Shown here: piece by piece, positions 24,671-31,836 of the stretch
How the letters are laid out: each line of letters starts with the position of its first letter
Position numbering within the stretch: position 1 is the stretch's first letter
Origin: Sedimentisphaerales bacterium
Lineage (GTDB): Bacteria; Planctomycetota; Phycisphaerae; Sedimentisphaerales; SG8-4
Assembly (NCBI GenBank): GCA_016928975.1
Contig: JAFGJR010000048.1
Span: forward strand, 1 to 51,972
Length of the DNA: 51,972 bases
Direction of reading: 5' to 3'
Translations under genes and position numbers: made by a program
The notes under the pieces: model-generated
Told to the model about the DNA's origin: nothing
The model's input: only the letters and a program-made list of their open reading frames with translations
The model's database searches: none

Positions 24671-25098
24671 GCGCCTTGCCAAACGACGAGTACGCGAGCA
24701 AAGTGAGGGACATCGCGGATCGTGTGGAATCTACCGGGGCGAGTGCATACTATGATCCAGATGGTGACTGCATCGAATTCCTGGCTCGGGCGGAGGAGTT
24801 CTGGGCCGAACGCATAGATGATCTGGTCACAGTCTACTACAGCGAGCAAAGCGGGGACGTGATTGGGTCTTTGATCAAAGGTGTCTCGCGCTTCATAAAG
24901 GAGCATCCGAATCTTGCGATCTTCGTCGAAGCTGGCCGGGTCCGTCTTTCACATCTGTTTCTAGCCGGCTTGCTGTGCGACCAGTCGAATCAACAGGACG
25001 TAGAGGTTGTGACCTATAAGAAGAAGCAACAAGTCTACAAGGAGTTGTTCGAGCGCGCGGAGGAAACGCAGGCCGAGACAACAATGACGATTGGGTAG
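24667..25098 (+). CDS. Unknown protein, possible antitoxin of a two-gene module
   Basis: The 143-residue acidic protein is not assigned. Residues 20-60 read ASAYYDPDGDCIEFLARAEE and FWAERIDDLVTVYYSEQSG. The YDPDGDxIxF pattern followed by a second strand hairpin resembles DUF2283-type small proteins that sit beside toxins. The remainder has a helical FIKEHPNLAIFVEAGRVRLS segment. GGAG is placed nine bases before the ATG, which overlaps the previous stop by ATGA. The tight coupling and similar size suggest a bicistronic module, with the downstream gene possibly neutralising the upstream one. This is inference only. Confidence 0.62.
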   Translation: MSALPNDEYASKVRDIADRVESTGASAYYDPDGDCIEFLARAEEFWAERIDDLVTVYYSEQSGDVIGSLIKGVSRFIKEHPNLAIFVEAGRVRLSHLFLAGLLCDQSNQQDVEVVTYKKKQQVYKELFERAEETQAETTMTIG

Positions 25099-25117
25099 AG
25101 TTCAGAGGTTTCCCAGG

Positions 25118-25324
25118 CTACGACTTCATTATTGCCGCAATCCAAGCCGCGACAGCACTGACGACGACTGCCAGCATCGCCACGACCGAAACCCACTGTG
25201 ATCGCCGAGCGTGTTCTTGCGCCTTCGCCGCAATCTCGTAGTTCCTCGCAGCGGTCGTGCAAGCATCGATCATTGATGCCGTTTGCAGCGACCTCCGACA
25301 GACCTCGATTTCTGCGTGCGTCAT
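25118..25324 (-). CDS. Small C-terminally anchored membrane protein
   Basis: The 68-residue protein starts MTHAEIEVCRRSLQTASMID. It has a charged N-terminal half likely to be helical (ARNYEIAAKAQEHARR) and one C-terminal transmembrane helix (WVSVVAMLAVVVSAVAAWIA). AAGGAG lies seven bases before the ATG, a strong site, so this start is preferred over the longer frame. It ends 20 bases from the stop of the opposite-strand gene. A tail-anchored helical protein beside an unknown two-gene module may belong to the same island, but function is unknown. Confidence 0.65.
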   Translation of the reverse strand: MTHAEIEVCRRSLQTASMIDACTTAARNYEIAAKAQEHARRSQWVSVVAMLAVVVSAVAAWIAAIMKS

Positions 25325-25496
25325 GCAAGCACTCTCCTTTCTCGCGGCGTCTGCATAGTACTGCAATAGCCGTGCGATATCGGGGAAACAAGTGGAGAAT
25401 GCTCGAGGACAAAGGGGTGGATTGACGGTCCCCCGCGCACTTTTCGGGCGCATCGTCCGTCTCTATACTGGACACTGATCAGTGGACCTGTGACGG

Positions 25497-26057
25497 ATGA
25501 ACGTGTTGAAGCTTCGCGAAGACAACGAGAGGGCCGCCGTGGAGGCAGCCTGCAAGGGCGATTCGGAGGCTCTGGCGGGTCTCTATGAGAGGTATTACGC
25601 CACGATGGTGTGGGTGGCTTACGCCGTGCTGCTGGATCGCAGCCTGGCGGAAGACGCAGCTCAGCAGGCATTCGCCACGGCCTGTGCGAAGATGCACAGC
25701 CTGCGACGACTGGACCGGTTCGGCCCGTGGCTGGCGGCGATCTGCCGCAACGCGGCACAGGACATGGCCCGGGCCAGAAGGCGCGATGCGGCGCTCCAGC
25801 GAACCGCAGCAGTCCAGGAACCCGTGCAGTCCGGCTTTGACGGGTTCGACCGGGCTGTCAAGGATGCTGTGGACGGCCTGCCCACCATGTACCGCGAGGT
25901 CGTCGTCCTGCACTACTACAGCGGGATGAGCTACCAGCAGATCGAGTCGGCGCTGGGCATCTCCACAGACGTCGTCAAGGGCCGACTGGCTCGCGCCAGA
26001 AAGCAGATTCAGGTGCACCTGGAGAAGGAAGGCTTCCATCGGGAGCAGGTACCATGA
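25497..26057 (+). CDS. ECF RNA polymerase sigma factor (pair 4)
   Basis: The 186-residue protein has region 2 (LAGLYERYYATMVWVAYAVL, RSLAEDAAQQAFATACAKM, WLAAICRNAAQDMARAR) and region 4 (LPTMYREVVVLHYYSGMSYQ, QIESALGISTDVVKGRLARA). The ATG at 25497 gives normal family length. The stop and the ATG of the partner overlap as ATGA. It groups with pairs 2 and 3 by the LAEDAAQ and AAICRN motifs. The three-gene island at 24.2-25.3 kb separates it from pair 3. Confidence 0.88.
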   Translation: MNVLKLREDNERAAVEAACKGDSEALAGLYERYYATMVWVAYAVLLDRSLAEDAAQQAFATACAKMHSLRRLDRFGPWLAAICRNAAQDMARARRRDAALQRTAAVQEPVQSGFDGFDRAVKDAVDGLPTMYREVVVLHYYSGMSYQQIESALGISTDVVKGRLARARKQIQVHLEKEGFHREQVP

Positions 26058-27346
26058 AACGCATGTACAACGAGCAAGACCTTGAGCAGGCGATCCGCCG
26101 AACGGCGCCGGGCGATCCGCCGGTGGCGGACTTCGAGGCGTGGCAAAAGACACACGCCAAGGCGGCTTCTGTGCTGAGGCGTCCTGCGAAGAACGAAAGG
26201 ACCGATGGCCCGCCAGGCGCGTGGGTCATCCGATTTGGGAGAACACTTATGGAAAAGCGACAGGTAAAAGTCGGTGCGATAGCGGCCGTGCTGCTGATGG
26301 GCGTGGTTCTCGTCAGCCTGGATCGGGGAACGAACGTCGCATGGTCGATGGAGCAGACCATCGAAGCGATCGAGCAGATCAAGACGTTGCACATCGAAGG
26401 AACGGTCGTCTGGCCGTTCGGCGCCAAGCCCGGCGTCGTGCCCTTCCGGTTCTGGGTGCAACCACCGACGGAGAACTCGCCCCTGAAGATGCGAGGCGAG
26501 ATCCGCAACCACATCATGATCGCCGAGGGTGACACGGTGTACGAGTGCTGGTCGGACAGCAAGACGGCCCAGGTGAAGTATGGGTCGGCCATCACCGACC
26601 TGAAGTACTGGTACCAGGCGGCGGCTCTGGTCCCGTGGGTCATCCGTGAGCTGCCGGAGATGATTCAGCAGTATGCCCAGGACTGGAAACAGTCCGTCGA
26701 TCGCGACCCGAACACCGGCAGAGAGCGGATTCTCGCCACCTGCACGTATCCGCCCTCCAAGATGTCGTTCCTGCTCATGATCGACCCCGCGAGCAAGCTG
26801 ATCTATCGGGCCAGGCTCTGGGGCAACCTGCAATTCGAAGGCGAGCCGTACATCGACGCGCAGAAGTTCGTCTATAACCAGCAGTTCCCGGACGAGTTGT
26901 TCCAACTCCCGGCGGACATGACGATTGTCAACGAGAGGGACACCGAAGAGTCGCGGGCGTTGTTCAACCGAGGGGAGGACCTGTTTCATAAAGAGAAGAA
27001 ATACACCGAAGCCATGGCGGTCTACTGGCAGGTCTACGATGCGTATCCGAAGCTGAACGTCGCGGAAGAGGCGCTGATGATGATCGGCCTCTGTCACGGC
27101 CGGCTCGGAGAGCACGAAAAGGCGATCAGCGTTTTCCAGAAAGCGATTCGCGAGTATCCGCACCTCAAGGGCTGGATCGACGCGACCTGGTACTATCTCG
27201 GCCGTGAGTACACAAAGATCGGGCAGAAGGAAAAGGCCCTGGAGGCCTTCGAGAACTGCCTCAAGGCGGGCGAAGGCGTCCGCGACCCGGAGAAGTTCCC
27301 GCTCAAGGACGCCCGCGAGGCCATCGCCAAGCTCCAAGGCGAATAA
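26054..27346 (+). CDS. Membrane partner of ECF sigma with C-terminal TPR repeats (pair 4)
   Basis: The 430-residue protein has an N-terminal cytoplasmic part of about 70 residues, RTLMEKRQVKVGAIAAVLL leading into a single transmembrane helix, and a beta-rich domain (residues 95-290). It then departs from its three paralogues. In place of a second transmembrane helix it carries TPR-like helices: ALFNRGEDLFHKEKKYTEAM, EEALMMIGLCHGRLGEHEKA and TWYYLGREYTKIGQKEKALE. The IPxDY motif is reduced to LPADMTIV. The C-terminus should therefore be periplasmic and protein-binding. The ATGA overlap with the sigma gene supports a linked function. The TPR module may have been gained by fusion. Confidence 0.8.
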   Translation: MKRMYNEQDLEQAIRRTAPGDPPVADFEAWQKTHAKAASVLRRPAKNERTDGPPGAWVIRFGRTLMEKRQVKVGAIAAVLLMGVVLVSLDRGTNVAWSMEQTIEAIEQIKTLHIEGTVVWPFGAKPGVVPFRFWVQPPTENSPLKMRGEIRNHIMIAEGDTVYECWSDSKTAQVKYGSAITDLKYWYQAAALVPWVIRELPEMIQQYAQDWKQSVDRDPNTGRERILATCTYPPSKMSFLLMIDPASKLIYRARLWGNLQFEGEPYIDAQKFVYNQQFPDELFQLPADMTIVNERDTEESRALFNRGEDLFHKEKKYTEAMAVYWQVYDAYPKLNVAEEALMMIGLCHGRLGEHEKAISVFQKAIREYPHLKGWIDATWYYLGREYTKIGQKEKALEAFENCLKAGEGVRDPEKFPLKDAREAIAKLQGE

Positions 27347-27380
27347 GGAGGGTGGAGTCACGTGTGGGCGGTACGTCTGA

Positions 27381-29375
27381 TTCCGTTCGTCGCCGGCTCC
27401 GGCTGGTGTCGGTAGGGGATCCGAGGTACGCCGAATTCGCACGGACGGGATCACGTCGTACTACGTCTACTCAGGCACGGAGGCTGGCCGGGAAGGCAAG
27501 CTGCCCGCGATCATTGTTGTCGGCCATCTGCATTCCTCGCCGTTCAAAGACCTGGCCTCTTTCAAGGGTAAACTCGGCGAGCCTGTCCTTTTGATCTGGT
27601 CAGGATTGATGTGCGATCTTTCCGGGGATTGTCTGGTTGACGATGAAGCCGCCTGGGCCCGCAAGAAACCGCAGTTCCTGACGCTGCTCGACGACTACAA
27701 GGCCAACCTCCCTGTCGACGAAGACCGGGTCTATCTGACGGGATTCTCCTCCGCCGGCGTGTATGCGTGGATGCTGGCTTATGATCGGCCGGACCTGTAC
27801 GCCGCCGTGGTGCCAATGTCGGCGCCATCCTACCCGCATCAGATTCAGGAGCACCTGGATGCGGCCAAGACGGTCCCCACGATCTGGGTCCGGGGCGAGA
27901 AGGACGATCCAAACAACCTCGCGCCGGAGATGCAGACCGGCAAGACGATCGAGTCGTACAATCCCCGCTGCCAATTCGTCCTCAAGCCGGGGGAAGGACA
28001 CCAGGGCGTAGGCAAGTACTGGTTGGAGAATCTCCAGTACGTGCTACAATTCCGCAGAAAGGACAACCAGACCATGACCAGCAGCCGTGAAGACACAGCC
28101 GCATCGTGCAGCGAAGCGTTCTTGAGCTGGGCTCGGCGCGCCGCCGTTCCCTTGCCGGCGTCACCGGAGGAACCGCTCGGCGAACGTGCGCAGGCGGCGA
28201 TGGATCGAATGCTGGCAGGCAAACGGTTCGCGTTCCTGGGCGAGCCGGACCATTTCGTTGCCGAGAAGTACCCGTTTCGTCTTCTGCTCATAAAGCATCT
28301 GCTCGAACGGGGCTGGCGACATGTCGGCATGGAAACCGGACGGTCCGTAGGTTGGCGCGTGGACCGGTATCTGGAGACGGGGGACGCCTCGTGCCTGTCT
28401 ACGGAGGGAGCCGAGTCTCCCGGTCCCACGGATCGGCTCGTCGAGTTCATCGACGCGCACGAGAACGCCTTTCACCAACAGCTTCGTCAAATCAGTGAAA
28501 GCCGCGCGCCGGGTACCGCTCGACTGCACTACTGGGGTTACGACCTCGACATAGGCATACCGCTGGGCTCCCTCAAACCGATCCAATGGCTCCTCGAAGG
28601 ACATGCGGGCACACAGGTCGACGAGCTGCTCAGCACCCTCGACAAGCTCAAAGGTCTCTCGACGGACGGGCAATTGGCCCAGATTGAGGTGGTCCAGAGC
28701 CGCCTGACTGCTTTTGCGGGCCTCTTGCCGGCTGGGACGCTGGGCGAGCTCCGGCCCTGGCTTGCCTTTCTACATGACAGTGTCGCGGCCGAGAAGAGAC
28801 CCCGCGCGAACCAGGACTCCCGGGGCAGTCGACGATGGTGGATCCAGCGGGAGCATGTCCTGATGCGATACCTCGACGCGATCGTGGACGGGCTCAGCGC
28901 CGACGACAAGCTCATCCTCATGAGCCACAATGTCCATCTCTCCAAAGATGCCGCGAATCTGCACTTCCACCCTCAGTTCAGCAGCTTCTGGGGCCTGTGG
29001 TCATGGCTGCGCGCCTGGGGATACAGGATGTTCTTCCCGCTGGCCGGCTGGCCCACGAGCATGGGCGACAGCGTCGGCGCGCATCTGCACCGGCGCTTCC
29101 CGGGACAAGTCCTGTCCATCTGGATGCTTTACGGCCAAGGGTCCTCGATGGCGCCCAAGGGTCCCCGGACCGTGCGGCTGCACGGTGATACCGTCGAGTC
29201 GCTCCTGGCCCGGGTGGGAGATCGATTTCTCCTGCCGCTGAACGATGTCGATCCCCAAGCCAGGGCGATTCTGTCCCGCGCCAACGTCCGCTTGATGGGG
29301 GGCTCCTACGTCTCGACCGACCTCACCGCCCAGGCGGACGCGATCTACTTCGTCAGAAATATCAGCGCCCAGTAG
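27381..29375 (+). CDS. Carboxylesterase domain fused to erythromycin-esterase-like domain, start unclear
   Basis: From about 27420 the frame encodes an alpha/beta-hydrolase domain: ITSYYVYSGTEAGREGKLPA, then the nucleophile elbow YLTGFSSAGVYAWM and a catalytic-His region KPGEGHQGVGKYW. At about codon 28074 it passes in frame into an erythromycin-esterase-like domain (RFAFLGEPDHFVAEKYPFRL, GWRHVGMETGRSVGWRVDRY, LILMSHNVHLSKDA). The upstream frame is open to 27381 but has no ATG or GTG; the first TTG is 27591, inside the first domain. A 5' frameshift or truncation is therefore likely for the first half. The second half could start at the ATG 28074 with AAGGA upstream. The domains degrade esters or lactone-type antibiotics in other bacteria; the substrate here is unknown. 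Confidence 0.68.
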   Translation, partial: FRSSPAPAGVGRGSEVRRIRTDGITSYYVYSGTEAGREGKLPAIIVVGHLHSSPFKDLASFKGKLGEPVLLIWSGLMCDLSGDCLVDDEAAWARKKPQFLTLLDDYKANLPVDEDRVYLTGFSSAGVYAWMLAYDRPDLYAAVVPMSAPSYPHQIQEHLDAAKTVPTIWVRGEKDDPNNLAPEMQTGKTIESYNPRCQFVLKPGEGHQGVGKYWLENLQYVLQFRRKDNQTMTSSREDTAASCSEAFLSWARRAAVPLPASPEEPLGERAQAAMDRMLAGKRFAFLGEPDHFVAEKYPFRLLLIKHLLERGWRHVGMETGRSVGWRVDRYLETGDASCLSTEGAESPGPTDRLVEFIDAHENAFHQQLRQISESRAPGTARLHYWGYDLDIGIPLGSLKPIQWLLEGHAGTQVDELLSTLDKLKGLSTDGQLAQIEVVQSRLTAFAGLLPAGTLGELRPWLAFLHDSVAAEKRPRANQDSRGSRRWWIQREHVLMRYLDAIVDGLSADDKLILMSHNVHLSKDAANLHFHPQFSSFWGLWSWLRAWGYRMFFPLAGWPTSMGDSVGAHLHRRFPGQVLSIWMLYGQGSSMAPKGPRTVRLHGDTVESLLARVGDRFLLPLNDVDPQARAILSRANVRLMGGSYVSTDLTAQADAIYFVRNISAQ

Positions 29376-29414
29376 AAATGAGCAGTGCAGCGACCATCTT
29401 GATTTGGTGGGTGC

Positions 29415-29485
29415 CATGCTTACGCTTCTCGCGTAAGCATGCCTTGCCCAGGTGGTGGACCATGCCCACGCGAGCGTGGGCATGG
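29415..29485. repeat. Two tandem perfect palindromes (REP-like)
   Basis: CATGCTTACGC at 29415 pairs with 29431-29441 around TTCTC. CCATGCCCACGC at 29460 pairs with 29474-29485 around GA. They lie 18 bases apart with GGTGG between, the layout of a BIME-like REP pair. No RAYT transposase is present in the window. Confidence 0.7.
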
Positions 29486-29634
29486 CATCCGCAAGCGCAG
29501 TCATATGATGGCCAGAGTAGTAGATATGCCTGAGAAGATGATCCTGTGGCTAAGGCGTAAGTTGCCGGAATCGTGCGGGAGTCTGGTTGGTCCGAAGGCG
29601 ACGAGTCTCTAACGGCATGGGTTCTCCCATATCA

Positions 29635-29724
29635 CCCCCGCGCAGGCGGGGGTCCAGAGCCTGCCCTTGCGAAGGCGGGGGATCATTCGATGCGTGCCTG
29701 GATTCCCGCCTTCGCGGGAATGAC
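29635..29724. repeat. Widespread intergenic palindrome of the PRRRESR type
   Basis: CCCCCGCGCAGGCGGGGG (29635-29652) and TTCCCGCCTTCGCGGGAA (29703-29720) are joined by GC-rich spacer. Its minus-strand translation gives the familiar spurious phrases PRRRESR and DPRLRGGD. It is a known kind of dispersed bacterial repeat, not a gene. Confidence 0.72.
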
Positions 29725-29822
29725 ATGTGGGGACAGCCTGATCCTCTCGTCATTCTGCTCTAAATCGTTACGTGGACAGCGGTTAGCGAGCCGAGGAAAT
29801 CCGCAGGTTGCCCGGTTTTTGC

Positions 29823-29851
29823 TTGACAGGCAATGTGGTGCATTGTATGAT
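29823..29851 (+). promoter_or_regulatory. Near-consensus sigma-70 promoter upstream of a repeat field
   Basis: TTGACA at 29823 and TATGAT at 29846 are separated by 17 bases. It points into 29860-30430, where no credible protein gene lies. A GGAGG and ATG follow at about 29890-29904, but the frame runs through the repeats. Confidence 0.55.
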
Positions 29852-29977
29852 AATAAAGCAACGGAATACGAGATCGTGACATACTCTTCGGAGGCCTGTC
29901 CATGAGCCATGAACCGTCAGTCCTCGCCAACCGCCAGCCATGCCGCAGGGTCGATGGGCCTGGACGCAGGCCAGTCT

Positions 29978-30369
29978 GCAAAACAAAGCCAATGCAACGA
30001 TTGCAGGTTGCTGATCGCAGAGTGCGAATTGAAGGACAGGTGCTTGCGATGACAAGTGTGCGGCGGTTGTGCGAAACAAAGCCAAAAGGCAGTAGTCGGC
30101 AGTCAGTAGCCGGTTGCAGAAACAAACCCAATTTGGTGGGGGCGAGCGTGCGAAACAAAGCCAATGGGCAGAGGGACTATGGAATGTGCACTACGGCGTG
30201 AAGGCCGAGGATCGCAATGGCAAGGGTCGGCGATCGCGCAGAACAGACCCAATTCTGGCCCGGCTGGCGTGCGAAACAAAGCCAATCGGCGGGGAGCCAC
30301 GGCGGCAGCAATTGCCGTTCGGGCAAAGGGTAATGCGGGAAGATGCGTGTATGCGAAACAAAGCCAATT
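29978..30369 (+). repeat. Seven irregularly spaced copies of an AAACAAAGCCAAT-core repeat
   Basis: Copies with the core (G)CGAAACAAAGCCAAT begin near 29979, 30071, 30116, 30149, 30236, 30269 and 30350. Copies 3 and 5 are variants (AAACAAACCCAAT, GAACAGACCCAAT). Intervals range from about 33 to 92 bases, and the copies fall in different reading frames, so this is neither a CRISPR array nor a coding repeat. Intervening segments are unrelated to each other. The rest of 29376-30570 holds the palindromes and promoters listed separately; no protein gene is supported. Confidence 0.75.
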
Positions 30370-30430
30370 CTGCCACCGGCGTCATGCCTGGGTCGCGTGC
30401 TCATACGTGCAGGGCTGGCGGACATTGTGC

Positions 30431-30479
30431 TTGACACACCACCTGTGGGTAATACAATCGCTTGCATAACTATATGTAG
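30431..30479 (+). promoter_or_regulatory. Promoter with NrdR-box-like site before nrdR
   Basis: TTGACA (30431) and TACAAT (30453) are spaced by 16 bases. CTATATGTAG at 30470-30479 differs by one base from the NrdR-box core CWATATATWG and lies where transcription should start. It suggests NrdR autoregulation, although the usual second box was not found. Confidence 0.5.
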
Positions 30480-30570
30480 AGTGGCCATGCCGCGAAGCAA
30501 GGCATGGCAAGTGGGCAGGTGGTTTGTCGAGTCATTGGGGATTGTTCATTGAGGAAGGCTGGTTCAGGCC

Positions 30571-31062
30571 GTGAGATGCCCTTTCTGCAAGGAAGACAAG
30601 GACAAGGTCATTGACTCGCGTTCCAGCGATGCCGGCCGGGTGATCCGACGGCGGCGCCAATGCCTGGTGTGCAAGAGGCGGTTCACGACCTACGAAAAGA
30701 CCGGCGACAGCATCAAGCTGCACGTGGTGAAGAAGGACAAGTCCCGAGTGCCGTACGACCGCGACAAGATCATTATTGGTCTCCAGAAGGCGTGCTACAA
30801 AAGGCCGGTCTCCGCCGAGCAGATTCAGCAGATCGCCGACAAGATCGAGGAAGACATCTTCCGTCGGTTCGACCGGGAGGTGACCTCGGCGTTCATCGGC
30901 GACTGCGTGATGAAGCACCTGCGCGACGTGGACAAGGTGGCGTACATCCGCTTCGCCAGCGTGTATCGGGAGTTCAAAGACGCCGGCGAGCTGATCGAAG
31001 AGGTGACCCGGGCGATCCAGGAGAGCGACCCGGCCGACCAGCTCAAGCTCTTTGATGCGTGA
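30571..31062 (+). CDS. nrdR: Transcriptional repressor NrdR
   Basis: The protein has 163 residues, the normal family length being about 150-165. The zinc ribbon has C3, C6, C31 and C34 (MRCPFC, RRRRQCLVCKRRFTTYE). An ATP-cone follows (VVKKDKSRVPYDRDKIIIGL, then VAYIRFASVYREFKDAGELI). NrdR senses ATP/dATP and represses ribonucleotide reductase genes. Translation begins at a GTG, with GAGGAAGG 12 bases upstream. A σ70-like promoter with an NrdR-box-like site lies about 100 bases upstream. An ATP-cone gene follows directly; no reductase gene is in this window. Confidence 0.96.
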   Translation: MRCPFCKEDKDKVIDSRSSDAGRVIRRRRQCLVCKRRFTTYEKTGDSIKLHVVKKDKSRVPYDRDKIIIGLQKACYKRPVSAEQIQQIADKIEEDIFRRFDREVTSAFIGDCVMKHLRDVDKVAYIRFASVYREFKDAGELIEEVTRAIQESDPADQLKLFDA

Positions 31063-31099
31063 GTGCCTGCAAAAGTCCAGACACAGGCAAGGGGCATAA

Positions 31100-31681
31100 A
31101 TGGACAAGCAGCTTCGAGTCGTCAAGGCGGACGGCACCCGCGAAGCGTACCTGCACACGAAGGTGCTCGGCGCGATCAACAATGCGCTGTCCAGCGCGGG
31201 GCAGCCCGACATGACGACGGCGGAGCATCTGGCAGGGGTCGTGACGTTTCACCTCTACCAGGAGGCGAACCGGCGCAGCGTCAGCTCCGGCGAGATCTTC
31301 GCGATGGTCAAGGCGGTGCTGGTCGTCACCGGCAACGAGGAGGCCGCCGCCGCACTGAGCGAGCATGCGCTGGAGCGGCGGCTCAAGCGCGCCCGCACAG
31401 AGGTTCTCGACGTCGATGTGCGGGACCTCGCGGATCTCGAGTCACTGTGCGAGGCCCGGGATCCACCTGCACGGATACCCTGGGACAAGACGCGAATCGT
31501 GGACGACCTGACGGGTCGTCTCAATCTCCCTCGCCAGACGGCCCGAGCCATTGCCTCGGTGGTCGAGGAGCGCGTGTTCGGTCTGGGCATGACCGCCGTC
31601 CCTCGCAGCCTGATCGGGCAGCTCGTTTTGAGCGAAACCGCTACAGCGCTGCGAGCACAACGGGAGCTGCAAACCGCGTGA
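31100..31681 (+). CDS. Stand-alone ATP-cone domain protein
   Basis: The protein has 193 residues. Residues 3-95 match an ATP-cone (LRVVKADGTREAYLHTKVLG, AINNALSSA, ANRRSVSSGEIFAMVKAVLV). Residues 120-190 look like a second, weaker cone (PWDKTRIVDDLTGRLNLPRQ, VVEERVFGLG, SLIGQLVLSE). No catalytic domain is present. It begins 37 bases after nrdR with AAGGGG before the ATG, so both are likely in one operon. It may act as a nucleotide-sensing partner or regulator of NrdR or ribonucleotide reductase; that is inference from the domain and position. Confidence 0.85.
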   Translation: MDKQLRVVKADGTREAYLHTKVLGAINNALSSAGQPDMTTAEHLAGVVTFHLYQEANRRSVSSGEIFAMVKAVLVVTGNEEAAAALSEHALERRLKRARTEVLDVDVRDLADLESLCEARDPPARIPWDKTRIVDDLTGRLNLPRQTARAIASVVEERVFGLGMTAVPRSLIGQLVLSETATALRAQRELQTA

Positions 31682-31770
31682 TGAGCCGTGCCGTTGGCAG
31701 ACGCGCCACGACGCGCGGGGCTCTTGCCGCGAGCCTGTGGTGCACCGGTCCGGACTCGTCCGAAAAAACC

Positions 31771-31799
31771 TTGTGCCCACCGGGCGGGGGCACTATACT
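31771..31799 (+). promoter_or_regulatory. Candidate promoter of the PfkB kinase gene
   Basis: TTGTGC and TATACT are spaced by 17 bases, about 40 bases before the start codon. The spacer holds a GTGCCC/GGGCAC inverted repeat that could bind a regulator. Confidence 0.5.
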
Positions 31800-31836
31800 G
31801 GTCCCCCAGAGAAAAAACGTTGCCTGAGGATGGAAA

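Noticed and set aside
29902..30201. A 99-codon gene with GGAGG before its ATG in the repeat field
   Set aside because: The ribosome site is good, but the repeats fall in different frames within the product, and the residues are low-complexity basic; it looks like a by-product of the repeat.
29978..30369. A CRISPR array
   Set aside because: Repeat units are only 13-18 bases, spacing varies from 33 to 92, and copies differ; no cas genes are near.
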